This document shows, one piece after another, positions 25,843 through 33,662 of a DNA stretch of 64,000 bases. Origin of the DNA: JAUYIV01 sp040882645 (GTDB lineage: Bacteria; Actinomycetota; Acidimicrobiia; Spongiisociales; UBA11373); assembly GCA_040882645.1 (NCBI GenBank), contig JBBEAX010000038.1, positions 1 through 64,000 on the forward strand, in the 5' to 3' direction. A program made the position numbers and the translations under genes. The notes below the pieces were generated by a model, which was not told the DNA's origin, made no database searches, and saw only the letters and a program-made list of their open reading frames with translations. Numbering within the stretch: position 1 is the first letter of the stretch; the number at the start of each line of letters is the position of its first letter.

Positions 25843-27222
25843 CTAGGCCGACGGGACGCCTGGTATCAACTCGCCGATTCCGGTGGCCCACTTCTCGTCG
25901 GTGGCCCGGAAGGCCTCTCTGACCACGGGAGCGGCGAAGGTCCCGGTGACGACGTGGTCGGGGTCGAGCGTGAAGCGGACCATCCCTCCGGCCGACGCAG
26001 GGCCCCTGAGCAGTGTGGCGTTGCCGCCTTCGCCGTCGAGGATGGTCAGCTGTACGCCGTCCCAGTTTCCCCGGCTCTCCACCGTTTCGTCAATCGCCAT
26101 CGAAACGATGGTGAATCCGCCAAGATGCCGTTTGGCATCGCCTCCCTCCACCGAGATCCGCTCGATCTCGGCCGGATCGAGGCCTTCGGTCTCCCCCGCG
26201 ATCAGCAGCCGGCTGATTCCCAACAGCGGCATGTCGGCGGCGCGCGCTACGGGACCGAGCCCTGCGCCGAAGCGAGGGTTGAGTTCGGTCGGCAGGAAGC
26301 CATCCGCAGTCGCCACTCCGTCGATCGTGAACACTCCTCGGAAGCCGACCAGGTCGCGCAGATGGCTGCCGACCCGCCGCGCGGCCGCCCTCATCTCCTC
26401 GCGCATCTCGTCGGGGGGATCCCACGACGTGGCCACCGAGGCATAGCGAAACATGTCCGAACCCGGGGCACGGAACACCACCATCTCGACGGGTCGAAAG
26501 GCTGCCACCCGGTCGGGGAACACCATCCCGTGGATGGAACACGGCACCCCTTCGAGGAAGGGCATGACCCGGGCCTTGTCGCAGTGGGCTTGAAAGAACG
26601 CCACGGCCGCAGATGCGTCTTCGGGATCGGCAATGTATCGGGTGTACTCTGCCCCGCCGTGCCAGCCCTCCCGGTTGTCGCCCGCCCACACCGAGCCGGT
26701 CGCGCCCTGGAGCCGGCGGGAGGCGTCGACCAGCGCGGCCGCATCCGCGGCGACGACTTCCGCCGGGGCGGCGTCCACTTCGGCTCCTCGCCAAATTTCG
26801 CCAACCGTGGTCTTGTCCTCGAGGGCGATCCAGGCTTCGGGACGACCCCCCCAGGCCGGGCGGCCACCGATCTCGAAGTCGTTGTCGAGAAATGATGCCA
26901 GCACTCGAGCTTCGCCAGTGGGGTCCCACGCATCTATCCGGTCCATCGCCCAGCCGGGGAGGTCACGCAGGGCGGCGTGGTAGGCGCGGATCCCACCCAT
27001 CATCGTGTCGCCCTTCGTCCCGAGGATCACCATCTCGCAATCGTCCTCGGTGGGGAGCTCGCCCGTCCCTTTGCCTCCGCAGAGCAACAGCGGCCGGGGC
27101 GCCCCCTTCTCCCGCATCTCCTTGACAGCCGGGGTGAACGCCGCGGCGACGTCGGCGCAAAGGATCCACCGGTGGCGCCCCATCGCCGCGTGGACCAGGT
27201 TGCGGTACCGCTCGGCGGTCAT
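25843..27222 (-). CDS. ATP-grasp domain protein, unknown substrate
   Basis: A 459-residue protein with an ATP-grasp-like core. Segments EAWIALEDKTTVGEIWRG (about 120-140), SVWAGDNREGWHGGAEYTRY, the metal and phosphate region VFRAPGSDMFRYASV, and GVFTIDGVATADGFLPTELNPRFGAG (with the E-x-N-P-R motif of ATP-grasp ligases near 305) support the call. Such enzymes join a carboxylate to an amine or thiol using ATP. No biosynthetic partner lies adjacent, so the product is unknown. ATG at 27222; a frame to 27255 would start in an array. Confidence 0.75.
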   Translation of the reverse strand: MTAERYRNLVHAAMGRHRWILCADVAAAFTPAVKEMREKGAPRPLLLCGGKGTGELPTEDDCEMVILGTKGDTMMGGIRAYHAALRDLPGWAMDRIDAWDPTGEARVLASFLDNDFEIGGRPAWGGRPEAWIALEDKTTVGEIWRGAEVDAAPAEVVAADAAALVDASRRLQGATGSVWAGDNREGWHGGAEYTRYIADPEDASAAVAFFQAHCDKARVMPFLEGVPCSIHGMVFPDRVAAFRPVEMVVFRAPGSDMFRYASVATSWDPPDEMREEMRAAARRVGSHLRDLVGFRGVFTIDGVATADGFLPTELNPRFGAGLGPVARAADMPLLGISRLLIAGETEGLDPAEIERISVEGGDAKRHLGGFTIVSMAIDETVESRGNWDGVQLTILDGEGGNATLLRGPASAGGMVRFTLDPDHVVTGTFAAPVVREAFRATDEKWATGIGELIPGVPSA

Positions 27223-27239
27223 GCAGGGAAGGTAGTGCG

Positions 27240-27302
27240 AAGAGTCAAGAGTCAAGATTCAAGACTCAAGAACCAGCGGCCAACGGCCAACGGCCAACAG
27301 CC
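27240..27302. repeat. Nine in-phase heptamers that change family midway (R11)
   Basis: Nine contiguous 7-mers at 27240-27302. The first five are AAGAGTC-like, the last four AACGGCC-like (AGCGGCC, AACGGCC, AACGGCC, AACAGCC). There is no spacer and no loss of phase at the switch, between 27274 and 27275. This lies in the 471-bp gap 27223-27693, in which no gene was found. Confidence 0.9.
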
Positions 27303-27503
27303 AAGGCATCAGGCCGGAGCCGGGGCGGTAGCTGGCAGCCGGTTGTTGAGGATGCCGGCGGGGGCGCAGGTTCCACCACTCACAGGAGGGGGCGCTGTGC
27401 GGGTTGGACCGCGCTCCCGCCGGACGATCCTCTCAGGACGACCATGTTCTCTTTGGCAGATTGCCGCCAGGGGCGAACGGCCCTGGCGGCCAGGGGCTGC
27501 CCC

Positions 27504-27652
27504 GCAATATTCGCGATTCGCAATTCGAGAGACGGCGTCCAGTGTTGACGTAGGGATTTCGGCTTCTGGGACGTCGAACATCCAATCCCGCGGAAACCGC
27601 CCTCCTTCGAATTGCGAATTGCGAATTGCGAATCGCGGGGCTCGCGCCAGCG
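27504..27652. repeat. Inverted heptamer element, GCAATTC family (R12)
   Basis: A left arm at 27504-27527 with degenerate GCAATAT, GCGATTC and GCAATTC units is answered by GAATTGC units at 27609-27637. The core of about 70 bp contains TTTCGGCTTCTGG, also seen near 39608. A short GGGCTCGCGCCAGCGAGCCC hairpin closes the right side. The sequence 27310-27500 is GC-rich and shows nothing definite. Confidence 0.8.
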
Positions 27653-27693
27653 AGCCCTCCTCCCTATCCTCCCCCCTCAATCGGAGGCTTTTC

Positions 27694-28749
27694 TTGTTCA
27701 AACGGCTGCGATGGCACTACCGGCGGATTCGCCGGCAGTTCGGCGGAAAGGTGGTCAGGCCGCTCCTCGTTACGAGCCTGATCGTCGTCCTGCTCGCCAC
27801 CATCGGGGTGACACTGGTCGAGAAGGAGACCACGCTCTCGGAGTTCGGCCGGTCGTTCTACTGGTCGGTGATGACGATTCTCGACGCGGGCGACATTTCG
27901 TACGTGTCAACCCCCACCGGGTGGGTGATCCATTGGATGCTGGCGATCTTCGGCGTCGGGGTGCTCGTCACGGTTACGGGCGCCGTTGTCGGAGTGGTCA
28001 TCGACTTTCTCATGAAGGAGGGTCAGGGCATGGGTGCTTCTGGATATGAGGGCCACATCGTGGTCTGCGGATGGAACACGACAGCGCGCGACCTCATCGA
28101 AGAGCTCCGGTCTGACGAGTACGGAGTGAAGATCGTCCTCTTGCATGACTCGGAGCGGAGCCCGGCCGGGGAGGGCATCTACTTCGTGCGCGGCGATGCA
28201 ACCAATTCTGAGGACCTCGAGCGCGCCGGGGTACCGCATGCCTCGGCCGCGATCATCTGTCCGAGCGACGCGTCTGACGCCGCCGACATGCGATCGATCC
28301 TGGTGGTGCTGGCCATCGAGACGATGGCCCCGAATGTTCGAACGGTGGCCGAGGTGAACAACCCCAAGCACGTGACCCACTTCGAACGGACCCATGTCGA
28401 TGAGGTGCTGGTCACTTCGCGACTGGCGTCGAGGCTTCTCGCCCGCACTGCGATGTACCCGGGCCTCAGCGAGTTCGTCACCGACATCGTGTCGGGCGGA
28501 GAGGGATCCGAGCTCTACCGGGTGATCTTGCCTGACGAGTACTGCGGTCTCAGCATCGACGACCTTTCGGCGCGGATGCGCAGGGAGCATCAGGCGACCC
28601 TCATGGCCGTGTCGCGAGGTGACGTCACCTACAGCAATCCTCCGAGCGATTTCATGCTCTCGTTCGGTGACCAGGTCGTCGTGGTGGCGCAGTCGTTGGG
28701 TACGCTGCTGCCGCTCCGGTCGGCCCGGGTGACCGGCCCGTACGCTTGA
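27694..28749 (+). CDS. Ion channel with RCK/TrkA-N domain and unusual selectivity filter
   Basis: A 351-residue channel subunit. After a basic N-terminus there are two membrane helices (PLLVTSLIVVLLATIGVTLV and IHWMLAIFGVGVLVTVTGAVVG) enclosing a pore loop SVMTILDAGDISYV. A Rossmann RCK domain follows (GHIVVCGWNTTARDLIEEL near 122) with a TrkA-C-like end. The loop lacks TxGYG; LDAGD recalls the ADAGN filter of the plant nuclear channels CASTOR and POLLUX and their bacterial relatives. Ion preference is therefore not safely potassium. TTG at 27694 follows GGAGG by six bases; longer frames run into repeat DNA. Confidence 0.82.
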   Translation: MFKRLRWHYRRIRRQFGGKVVRPLLVTSLIVVLLATIGVTLVEKETTLSEFGRSFYWSVMTILDAGDISYVSTPTGWVIHWMLAIFGVGVLVTVTGAVVGVVIDFLMKEGQGMGASGYEGHIVVCGWNTTARDLIEELRSDEYGVKIVLLHDSERSPAGEGIYFVRGDATNSEDLERAGVPHASAAIICPSDASDAADMRSILVVLAIETMAPNVRTVAEVNNPKHVTHFERTHVDEVLVTSRLASRLLARTAMYPGLSEFVTDIVSGGEGSELYRVILPDEYCGLSIDDLSARMRREHQATLMAVSRGDVTYSNPPSDFMLSFGDQVVVVAQSLGTLLPLRSARVTGPYA

Positions 28750-28807
28750 TCGAAAACTCGGCCGCCCGGTTCGGATATCGTGTGCGCTTACTAGAAGGTG
28801 GAGGGTC

Positions 28808-29221
28808 ATGGGTATCGAATTGCTGAAGCAGACGGGGCTGTTCAGCGCCTGCACCGAAAAGGAGCTGGCGAGCGTGATGGTGACCGCAAAGGAGCGGACA
28901 TTCGAACCCGGCGAAGTCATCATCCGCGAAGGCGATCCGGGCCTTGGCTTCTATCTGATTCTCGAAGGGACCGCGCAGGTTCGCAAGGGCGGCGTTGCGG
29001 TGGCCGACCTCGCGGCCGGGGACTACTTCGGGGAGATGGCTCTCCTGCTCGAGGACACGCCACGCACTGCCGACGTGGTCGCACTCACGAAGGCAAAGTG
29101 CCTCGTGATCACCCAATGGGACTTGCGCGCCATTCTGAGCACCCATCCCGATATCGGCATGAAGATCATGAACGAGTTGGCCAGCCGGCTCAGCGGTACC
29201 GAGAAGGCGCTGAGCGACTGA
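28808..29221 (+). CDS. Cyclic nucleotide-binding domain protein
   Basis: A 137-residue protein that is essentially one CNMP-binding beta roll: FEPGEVIIREGDPGLGFYLILEGTAQV, then GDYFGEMALLLEDTPRTADVVAL with the Glu and Arg of the phosphate-binding cassette (GEMALL...PRTA). No DNA-binding helix-turn-helix or catalytic domain is attached, so it must act on a partner. It lies 58 bp downstream of the channel gene and could regulate it, like CNMP domains of cyclic-nucleotide-gated channels; this is inference. ATG at 28808 follows a GGAGG. Confidence 0.87.
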   Translation: MGIELLKQTGLFSACTEKELASVMVTAKERTFEPGEVIIREGDPGLGFYLILEGTAQVRKGGVAVADLAAGDYFGEMALLLEDTPRTADVVALTKAKCLVITQWDLRAILSTHPDIGMKIMNELASRLSGTEKALSD

Positions 29222-29297
29222 AACCACGGTCGCGTCTCTCGCCGGGTTCGACCCTGCGCACTCAGGCACGCCCTGAGCTGATCGGACGCGTCCCGCG

Positions 29298-30113
29298 ATG
29301 AGCCTCACCTTCACGGTCGGCGGTTGCCGCGGCTCGATGTGTGTCTCGGGTCCTGAGTACCGGCGGTACGGGGGAAACACCACCTGCTACTACGTCGAGG
29401 TCGAGCCAGGGCACTACCTGGTGATCGACGCCGGCACCGGCCTGCGGAACCTGCAGAATCTGGTTCGGAAGCAAGAGGGCCCGAAGCGCTTCACGATTCT
29501 CCTGACCCACTACCACTGGGACCACATCCAGGGCTTGCCGACGTTCGGAGCGGTGTACGACCCGAGCATTCGGGTAGACCTCTACGGCCCCGCCTGCGAG
29601 GCAAAGACACCGGCAGAGGCACTTGGCGACGTGATGAGACCGCCGTGGTGGCCGGTGCCTGTCGACAAGGCGCCGGGGGTGAGCATCCACCTCCTCGAAG
29701 ACTCGATGAAGCTCGGCCCGGTCAAGGTGACCCACATCGGGGTCAGCCACCCGCAGCTCACGGTGGCTTACCGTCTCGAGGCGGAGCGGACCATCGTCAT
29801 CGTCACGGATCACGAGGCGGGGGACAGCGCCGAGTTGGACGAGGCGATCACCGATTTCGCTTCGGGCGCCGACGTGATGTTCCACGATGCGCAATACACC
29901 CCCGAGGAGCACCTAGCGACCAAGAAGGGCTGGGGTCACAGTGATTGGGAGCAGGCCGCGACTGCAGCCCGCGCCGCCGGGGTGGGTCGGTTGATCTTGA
30001 CGAGCCATGATCCCGACCGCAAGGATGACGAGATCGATTCGATACGCACCGAGGCCCGCCGCCTCTTCACCCCCGTAGACGCCGCCTACGAAGGAATGAC
30101 GCTTCCGCTGTAG
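29298..30113 (+). CDS. Metallo-beta-lactamase fold hydrolase
   Basis: A 271-residue MBL-fold protein with the zinc motif HYHWDH near residue 72, a later HIGVSHP and VTDHEA (second metal site), and SHDPDRKDDE near the end. The start VGGCRGSMCVSGPEYRRYGGNTTCYYVE resembles the PhnP and RNase Z-like branch that hydrolyses phosphodiesters or cyclic nucleotides. A cyclic-nucleotide phosphodiesterase next to a CNMP-binding protein would make sense but is unproven. ATG at 29298; the stop at 30113 runs straight into a hairpin and repeat element. Confidence 0.85.
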   Translation: MSLTFTVGGCRGSMCVSGPEYRRYGGNTTCYYVEVEPGHYLVIDAGTGLRNLQNLVRKQEGPKRFTILLTHYHWDHIQGLPTFGAVYDPSIRVDLYGPACEAKTPAEALGDVMRPPWWPVPVDKAPGVSIHLLEDSMKLGPVKVTHIGVSHPQLTVAYRLEAERTIVIVTDHEAGDSAELDEAITDFASGADVMFHDAQYTPEEHLATKKGWGHSDWEQAATAARAAGVGRLILTSHDPDRKDDEIDSIRTEARRLFTPVDAAYEGMTLPL

Positions 30114-30290
30114 GGCTCGCTTCGCTCGCCCCGCAATTCGCAATTCGCGATACGCAATTCGACAGATCGCGTCGATCGTCGAGGGTGGGGTGTTCGGCCT
30201 CAGGTTCCGGAGCATCGGGCGCCCCACTCGGTGGGAACCGCTTCCTTCGTATCGCGTATTGCGTATCGCGTATCGCGGGCGAAGCCCCTG
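30114..30290. repeat. Inverted heptamer element with hairpin cap (R13)
   Basis: Directly after the TAG, GGGCTCGCTTCGCTCGCCCC can form a tight hairpin. GCAATTC and GCGATAC units follow to about 30158 and the junction CGACAG. The right arm at 30248-30279 has GTATCGC and GTATTGC units. The core has TTCGGCCTCAGG. The element fills the gap between convergent stop codons at 30113 and 30296. Confidence 0.85.
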
Positions 30291-30295
30291 AGCGT

Positions 30296-31843
30296 TCACT
30301 CCTCCGGAATGCCGTCGGCCAAGAAGTCGCTAATCGAGTTCCACAGCATCCAGCCGTTGGTCGATTCTTCGGCGGTGAGGATGCTTTCGAGAACCTGGGA
30401 GGCATTCCACGAGAAGGCTTGTAGCCAGGGTCGCATCAGCGCCCCACCTTCGAGGCGGGGCATGCCGGCCTGGAGGGCCTGTCCTACGACCTCGGCGGGG
30501 TAGTCGTTGGGATTGTCGAGGTTGAGCCAGCCGGGGCCGTAGTGGCTGGGGTAGATCATCGGACTGATCGCATCGACCGTCCAGGAAAGATCCTCGACCC
30601 GCTGGCCGATGCCCTGGTCGTCGAAGACCGAGAGCACGATTGCGAAGATGTCCGCAGATACCGCGCAACCTTCCTCGTGGATCTGGTCACGGGCTTCCTC
30701 CAGGAATCCGGCAATGGTCTCCACCCGGGTGTCGGCATTCGGTGAGTCGATCGAGTAGCGGGCCGTCGAGATGTCGCCATCGGATGGAAACCGGACGTAG
30801 TCGAACTGGATCTCGTCGAAACCCAACTGGCACGCCTCGATGGCGAGATCGATCGGGTACTGCCACGAGTCACGGTTGGTCGGGTCCATCCATCCGAAGC
30901 CCTGGACCGTCGTCCACGCACTCCCGGTCTCGCTGTCCTTGATAGCCGCGTCGGCGTTGAGGACGCTCGCGTATGGGTCCTGGAACACCACAATTCGGGT
31001 GATCGTGTACAGACCCCGCTCCTTGGCCTGCGCCAGCACTTCACGGACGTCGTACCTGACCTCGATCGCGCCCGCTTCACGGGCGAAGGGGACCGCCGAG
31101 TCATAGAGCACCCAGCCCTTCTCCTCCTTGGTGTCGAAGATGAGGGCGTTCACCGCGGTGGTCTCGGCGATGCGAAGTATCTCGGCGAAGGCGTCGGCGT
31201 CGCCGGCGGTGTCGTAGAACACCCGCAGCCCCTTGACCATGAAGGGCTCGAGTATCAGGTCGAGGCGGGCTCGCTGGCCACCCCACTGCTCCTCGGCCGG
31301 CGTCCACGCCGCCTTCTCTGCCCTGACGATCCCTGGCTCCGCCGCCACGATTTCAAAACTGCCGAAGTCGCCCGCGGTGACCACCTGGTCGCCGAGCACG
31401 ACAGTCGCTCCCGGTAGCCCGATTCCGTTGACGTCGGTCACCCGCCCCTGCAACACCCGTGGGTACATCTGGAGGGAAATGGCTCCCTGGGGCGGGATCA
31501 CGTCCACCGGATAGGTCGCGCTCTGGTGGCCGCGAGCCGTGACGGTCAGCGTTGCCGGCGCCTCGAAGGCGAGAGTGGCGAGTCCCCCCTCGGAGGTGAC
31601 GGCCTCGCGCCCGTTGTCGGCGACGATCACCGCTCCGGCGATCGGCTGCTGGTCGGCGCTGATCACCCGGAGGTGAACTTCGTCGGTGGCGAAGGCGTTG
31701 CGCAAGATGACCCAGCCGCCCGCCAGGACGATCACCACCAGTGCCCCGACCAGCGAGCGTGAAATGATCTGCCCCCAGTTCCGCCGACGCTTGAACCGTC
31801 GGCTGTGCCGGGAGTCGAAGAGGTCGTGGGGTGCTCGGCGCAT
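30296..31843 (-). CDS. Putative glycoside hydrolase (DUF4015) with carboxypeptidase-like regulatory domains
   Basis: A 515-residue secreted or anchored protein. One N-terminal membrane helix (LVGALVVIVLAGGWVI) is followed by two beta domains with VHLRVISADQQPIAGAVIVADNG and LQGRVTDVNGIGLPGATVVLGD (CarboxypepD_reg-like), then a TIM-barrel-like DUF4015 domain (PF13200) from about 205. Typical blocks are VNALIFDTKEEKGWVLYDS, GFGWMDPTNRDSWQYPIDLA and GFDEIQFDYVRFPSDG, with acidic residues at strand ends. DUF4015 proteins are predicted glycosidases of unknown substrate. ATG at 31843. Confidence 0.87.
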   Translation of the reverse strand: MRRAPHDLFDSRHSRRFKRRRNWGQIISRSLVGALVVIVLAGGWVILRNAFATDEVHLRVISADQQPIAGAVIVADNGREAVTSEGGLATLAFEAPATLTVTARGHQSATYPVDVIPPQGAISLQMYPRVLQGRVTDVNGIGLPGATVVLGDQVVTAGDFGSFEIVAAEPGIVRAEKAAWTPAEEQWGGQRARLDLILEPFMVKGLRVFYDTAGDADAFAEILRIAETTAVNALIFDTKEEKGWVLYDSAVPFAREAGAIEVRYDVREVLAQAKERGLYTITRIVVFQDPYASVLNADAAIKDSETGSAWTTVQGFGWMDPTNRDSWQYPIDLAIEACQLGFDEIQFDYVRFPSDGDISTARYSIDSPNADTRVETIAGFLEEARDQIHEEGCAVSADIFAIVLSVFDDQGIGQRVEDLSWTVDAISPMIYPSHYGPGWLNLDNPNDYPAEVVGQALQAGMPRLEGGALMRPWLQAFSWNASQVLESILTAEESTNGWMLWNSISDFLADGIPEE

Positions 31844-31941
31844 TTGAATCAGGTATGGAAGGGGTTGGGGCAGAGATTAGGGCGGCGGGTGAAATCGGCG
31901 TTGTCGGAGGCTTCCGGCGTGCGGAGGCGTACTGTTCGGCA

Positions 31942-32256
31942 ATGAGTCTTGTTGCGGATCTCGCCACTCGTGATCGGTGGCGGGCAGAGGGGAAGTCAGT
32001 CGTGGCGGCCACGGTGATTTCGGTTGAAGGCACCGCGCCTCGTCCGCAGGGATCACGGATGCTCGTGGCCGGCGATGGAGAGGTGGCGGGATCGGTGAGT
32101 GGGGGCTGTGTCGAGAGCGACGTGATTGCGCAGGCGGAACACGTAGTTCGGAGTGGAGAACCCCTAGTGCTCACCTACGGCATCACCGACGAAGAGGCCT
32201 TCGAGGTGGGCCTGGCCTGCGGGGGGACGATCCGGGTGCTCGTCGAACGGTGGTGA
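31942..32256 (+). CDS. XdhC/CoxI N-terminal domain protein
   Basis: A 104-residue protein matching the XdhC_CoxI domain: VVAATVISVEGTAPRPQGSRMLV, GSVSGGCVESDV and EVGLACGGTIRVLVE, containing the two conserved cysteines. XdhC proteins insert or sulfurate the molybdenum cofactor of xanthine dehydrogenase and CO dehydrogenase. Usually this domain is fused to a C-terminal Rossmann domain; here that half is the next gene, which overlaps the stop. ATG at 31942. No molybdenum hydroxylase is present in the window. Confidence 0.87.
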   Translation: MSLVADLATRDRWRAEGKSVVAATVISVEGTAPRPQGSRMLVAGDGEVAGSVSGGCVESDVIAQAEHVVRSGEPLVLTYGITDEEAFEVGLACGGTIRVLVERW

Positions 32257-32948
32257 TCGATCCACTCGACGCCGCCCGCGACTTGCTGGTGCATCGCCGG
32301 GCGGGCGCGCTGATCACGGGCCTCGAGAGCGGCGATCGCGTGCTGCTGAGCGCGTCGGGAGAGGTCCTGGCTGGTGGCTTCGAGGTCCCCGACGAAGTCA
32401 AGGCTCGAGCCGTCGAGCTTGTACGCCGGGGTCGGTCGGGCACTGTCACCACCGAGACGGGTGAGTTCTTTATCGAAGCGATCTCTCCCCCCCCTCGGCT
32501 CCTGGTGTTCGGCGCCGGGCCAATCGCCGAGGCGCTGTGTGCGATGGCTGCCATGGTCGGCTTCGAGGTCGAGGTGGGCGACCCCCGGCCCGCCTTCGCC
32601 CGGGAGTCGCGATTTCCGGCGGCTTTTGCGGTGAAGGTCGGTTGGCCAGACGAGTTGCTTGCTGCGTGGGCCCCTGACGCGGCGACCTACGTGGTCTCAC
32701 TGCTGCACGAGGCACGGTTCGAGGCCGAGCTGATGCCGGCCCTGCTGCGTACCCCCGCCCGCTACATCGGGGCCCTCGGATCGATGCGGACCCACGTCGC
32801 CCGGATCGAGCGCCTGTCGAGGGAAGGCTTCTCCAACGAGGAGATCGATCGAATCCACGGCCCGGTGGGCCTGGGCATCGGCGGCGTCACCCCGGAAGAG
32901 ATAGCCGTGTCCATCGTCGCCGAAATGGTGTCGGTTCGAAGAGGTTGA
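32250..32948 (+). CDS. XdhC C-terminal Rossmann domain protein
   Basis: A 232-residue protein carrying the second half of XdhC. After about 85 residues, PRLLVFGAGPIAEALCAMA starts a Rossmann fold, followed by ARYIGALGSMRTHVARIERL and the C-terminal GVTPEEIAVSIVAEM, all typical of the XdhC_C domain. GTG 32250 or 32253 overlaps the stop of the first half, so both are made together. The split arrangement is also known from CoxI pairs. A hairpin and repeat element begins at the stop codon. Confidence 0.87.
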   Translation: MVIDPLDAARDLLVHRRAGALITGLESGDRVLLSASGEVLAGGFEVPDEVKARAVELVRRGRSGTVTTETGEFFIEAISPPPRLLVFGAGPIAEALCAMAAMVGFEVEVGDPRPAFARESRFPAAFAVKVGWPDELLAAWAPDAATYVVSLLHEARFEAELMPALLRTPARYIGALGSMRTHVARIERLSREGFSNEEIDRIHGPVGLGIGGVTPEEIAVSIVAEMVSVRRG

Positions 32949-33075
32949 GCTCGCTGCGCTCGCCGCAATTCGCAATTCGCAATTCGCAATACGCCGTGAG
33001 TTCAAGTGGTGATCGCACTCGAAGAGGGCCAGGTCGATTCTTGCGGGAGGCGGGAGGCGGGAGGGGGGAGGCGGG
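32949..33075. repeat. Two-sided heptamer element, inverted copy of R9 (R14)
   Basis: GAGCTCGCTGCGCTCGCC hairpin, GCAATTC units to about 32992, a core with GGTGATCGCACTCG, the junction GATTCTTGCGGGAGG, then four GGGAGGC units (33045-33072). The 46 bp at 33008-33053 match the R9 core on the other strand with four differences. It bridges the convergent stops at 32948 and 33083. Confidence 0.9.
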
Positions 33076-33082
33076 TGGCCGT

Positions 33083-33613
33083 TCAGCTTCCCCACACCTC
33101 CCGGTGCACGATTTTGTCGATCGGCTTCCTCCCCGTGAACCCCTGCGAACGCCGCTGCGCTCGCTGGGCGCGTTCGCGTTCTTCGTCGGGATAGCCGAGG
33201 GCGATGGCATAACGGCATTCGGCTTCCGAAGGGATTCCGAGCACCTCGCGTGCCCGGGCCGTGTCGTGGAGCGTGATGGGGCAGGACCCGATTCCGCGGG
33301 AGGCAGCCGCCAGCATCAGGTTCTGGGCGACACGGCCGATGTCGAAGTCGTTCCCCTGGTCGGTGCGAACCAGAGCGATGGTGGCCACCGACGAGCGGAT
33401 GGGTTCGGTGAAGCTTCCGGCCGACGCCAGCCGGTCGCGTTCGGCTACGACGACGATGAATGCCCAACCCTGCCGGTTCTTCGATGATCCGGTCCAGCGG
33501 CCCGCCTCGAGAATCTCATCGAGCACCTCACCGGGAATCGGGTCGGGCCGAAAGGCTCGCACCACCCGGAGCGACCGGATGGCCTGGTACAGGTCGTCGG
33601 AGTTTGGTGGCAT
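33083..33613 (-). CDS. Nitroreductase family protein
   Basis: A 176-residue FMN-binding nitroreductase-type protein: SLRVVRAFRPDPIP near the N-terminus, AGRWTGSSKNRQGWAFIVV, and RVAQNLMLAAASRGIGSCPITLHD, which form the FMN site of the dimer. Members reduce nitro groups, quinones or flavin-like cofactors with NAD(P)H. It is shorter than many relatives but complete. ATG at 33613. The natural substrate cannot be deduced. Confidence 0.87.
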   Translation of the reverse strand: MPPNSDDLYQAIRSLRVVRAFRPDPIPGEVLDEILEAGRWTGSSKNRQGWAFIVVVAERDRLASAGSFTEPIRSSVATIALVRTDQGNDFDIGRVAQNLMLAAASRGIGSCPITLHDTARAREVLGIPSEAECRYAIALGYPDEERERAQRAQRRSQGFTGRKPIDKIVHREVWGS

Positions 33614-33662
33614 CGCGCGACCTTAGGGGTGAGCGAATAGGTCGTTGGCCTCATTCGCGCTC

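Noticed and set aside
27310..27500. Possible structured RNA or tRNA
   Set aside because: The stretch is GC-rich but no cloverleaf, anticodon arm or known RNA motif could be drawn.
26977..27693. Long N-terminal extension of the channel gene
   Set aside because: It runs antisense through the ATP-grasp gene and through heptamer arrays; a TTG with a good GGAGG site gives a normal channel start at 27694.
31942..32948. Frameshift in a fused xdhC gene
   Set aside because: Both halves have good starts and an overlapping stop/start, and split XdhC-type pairs exist, so two genes are more likely than an error.
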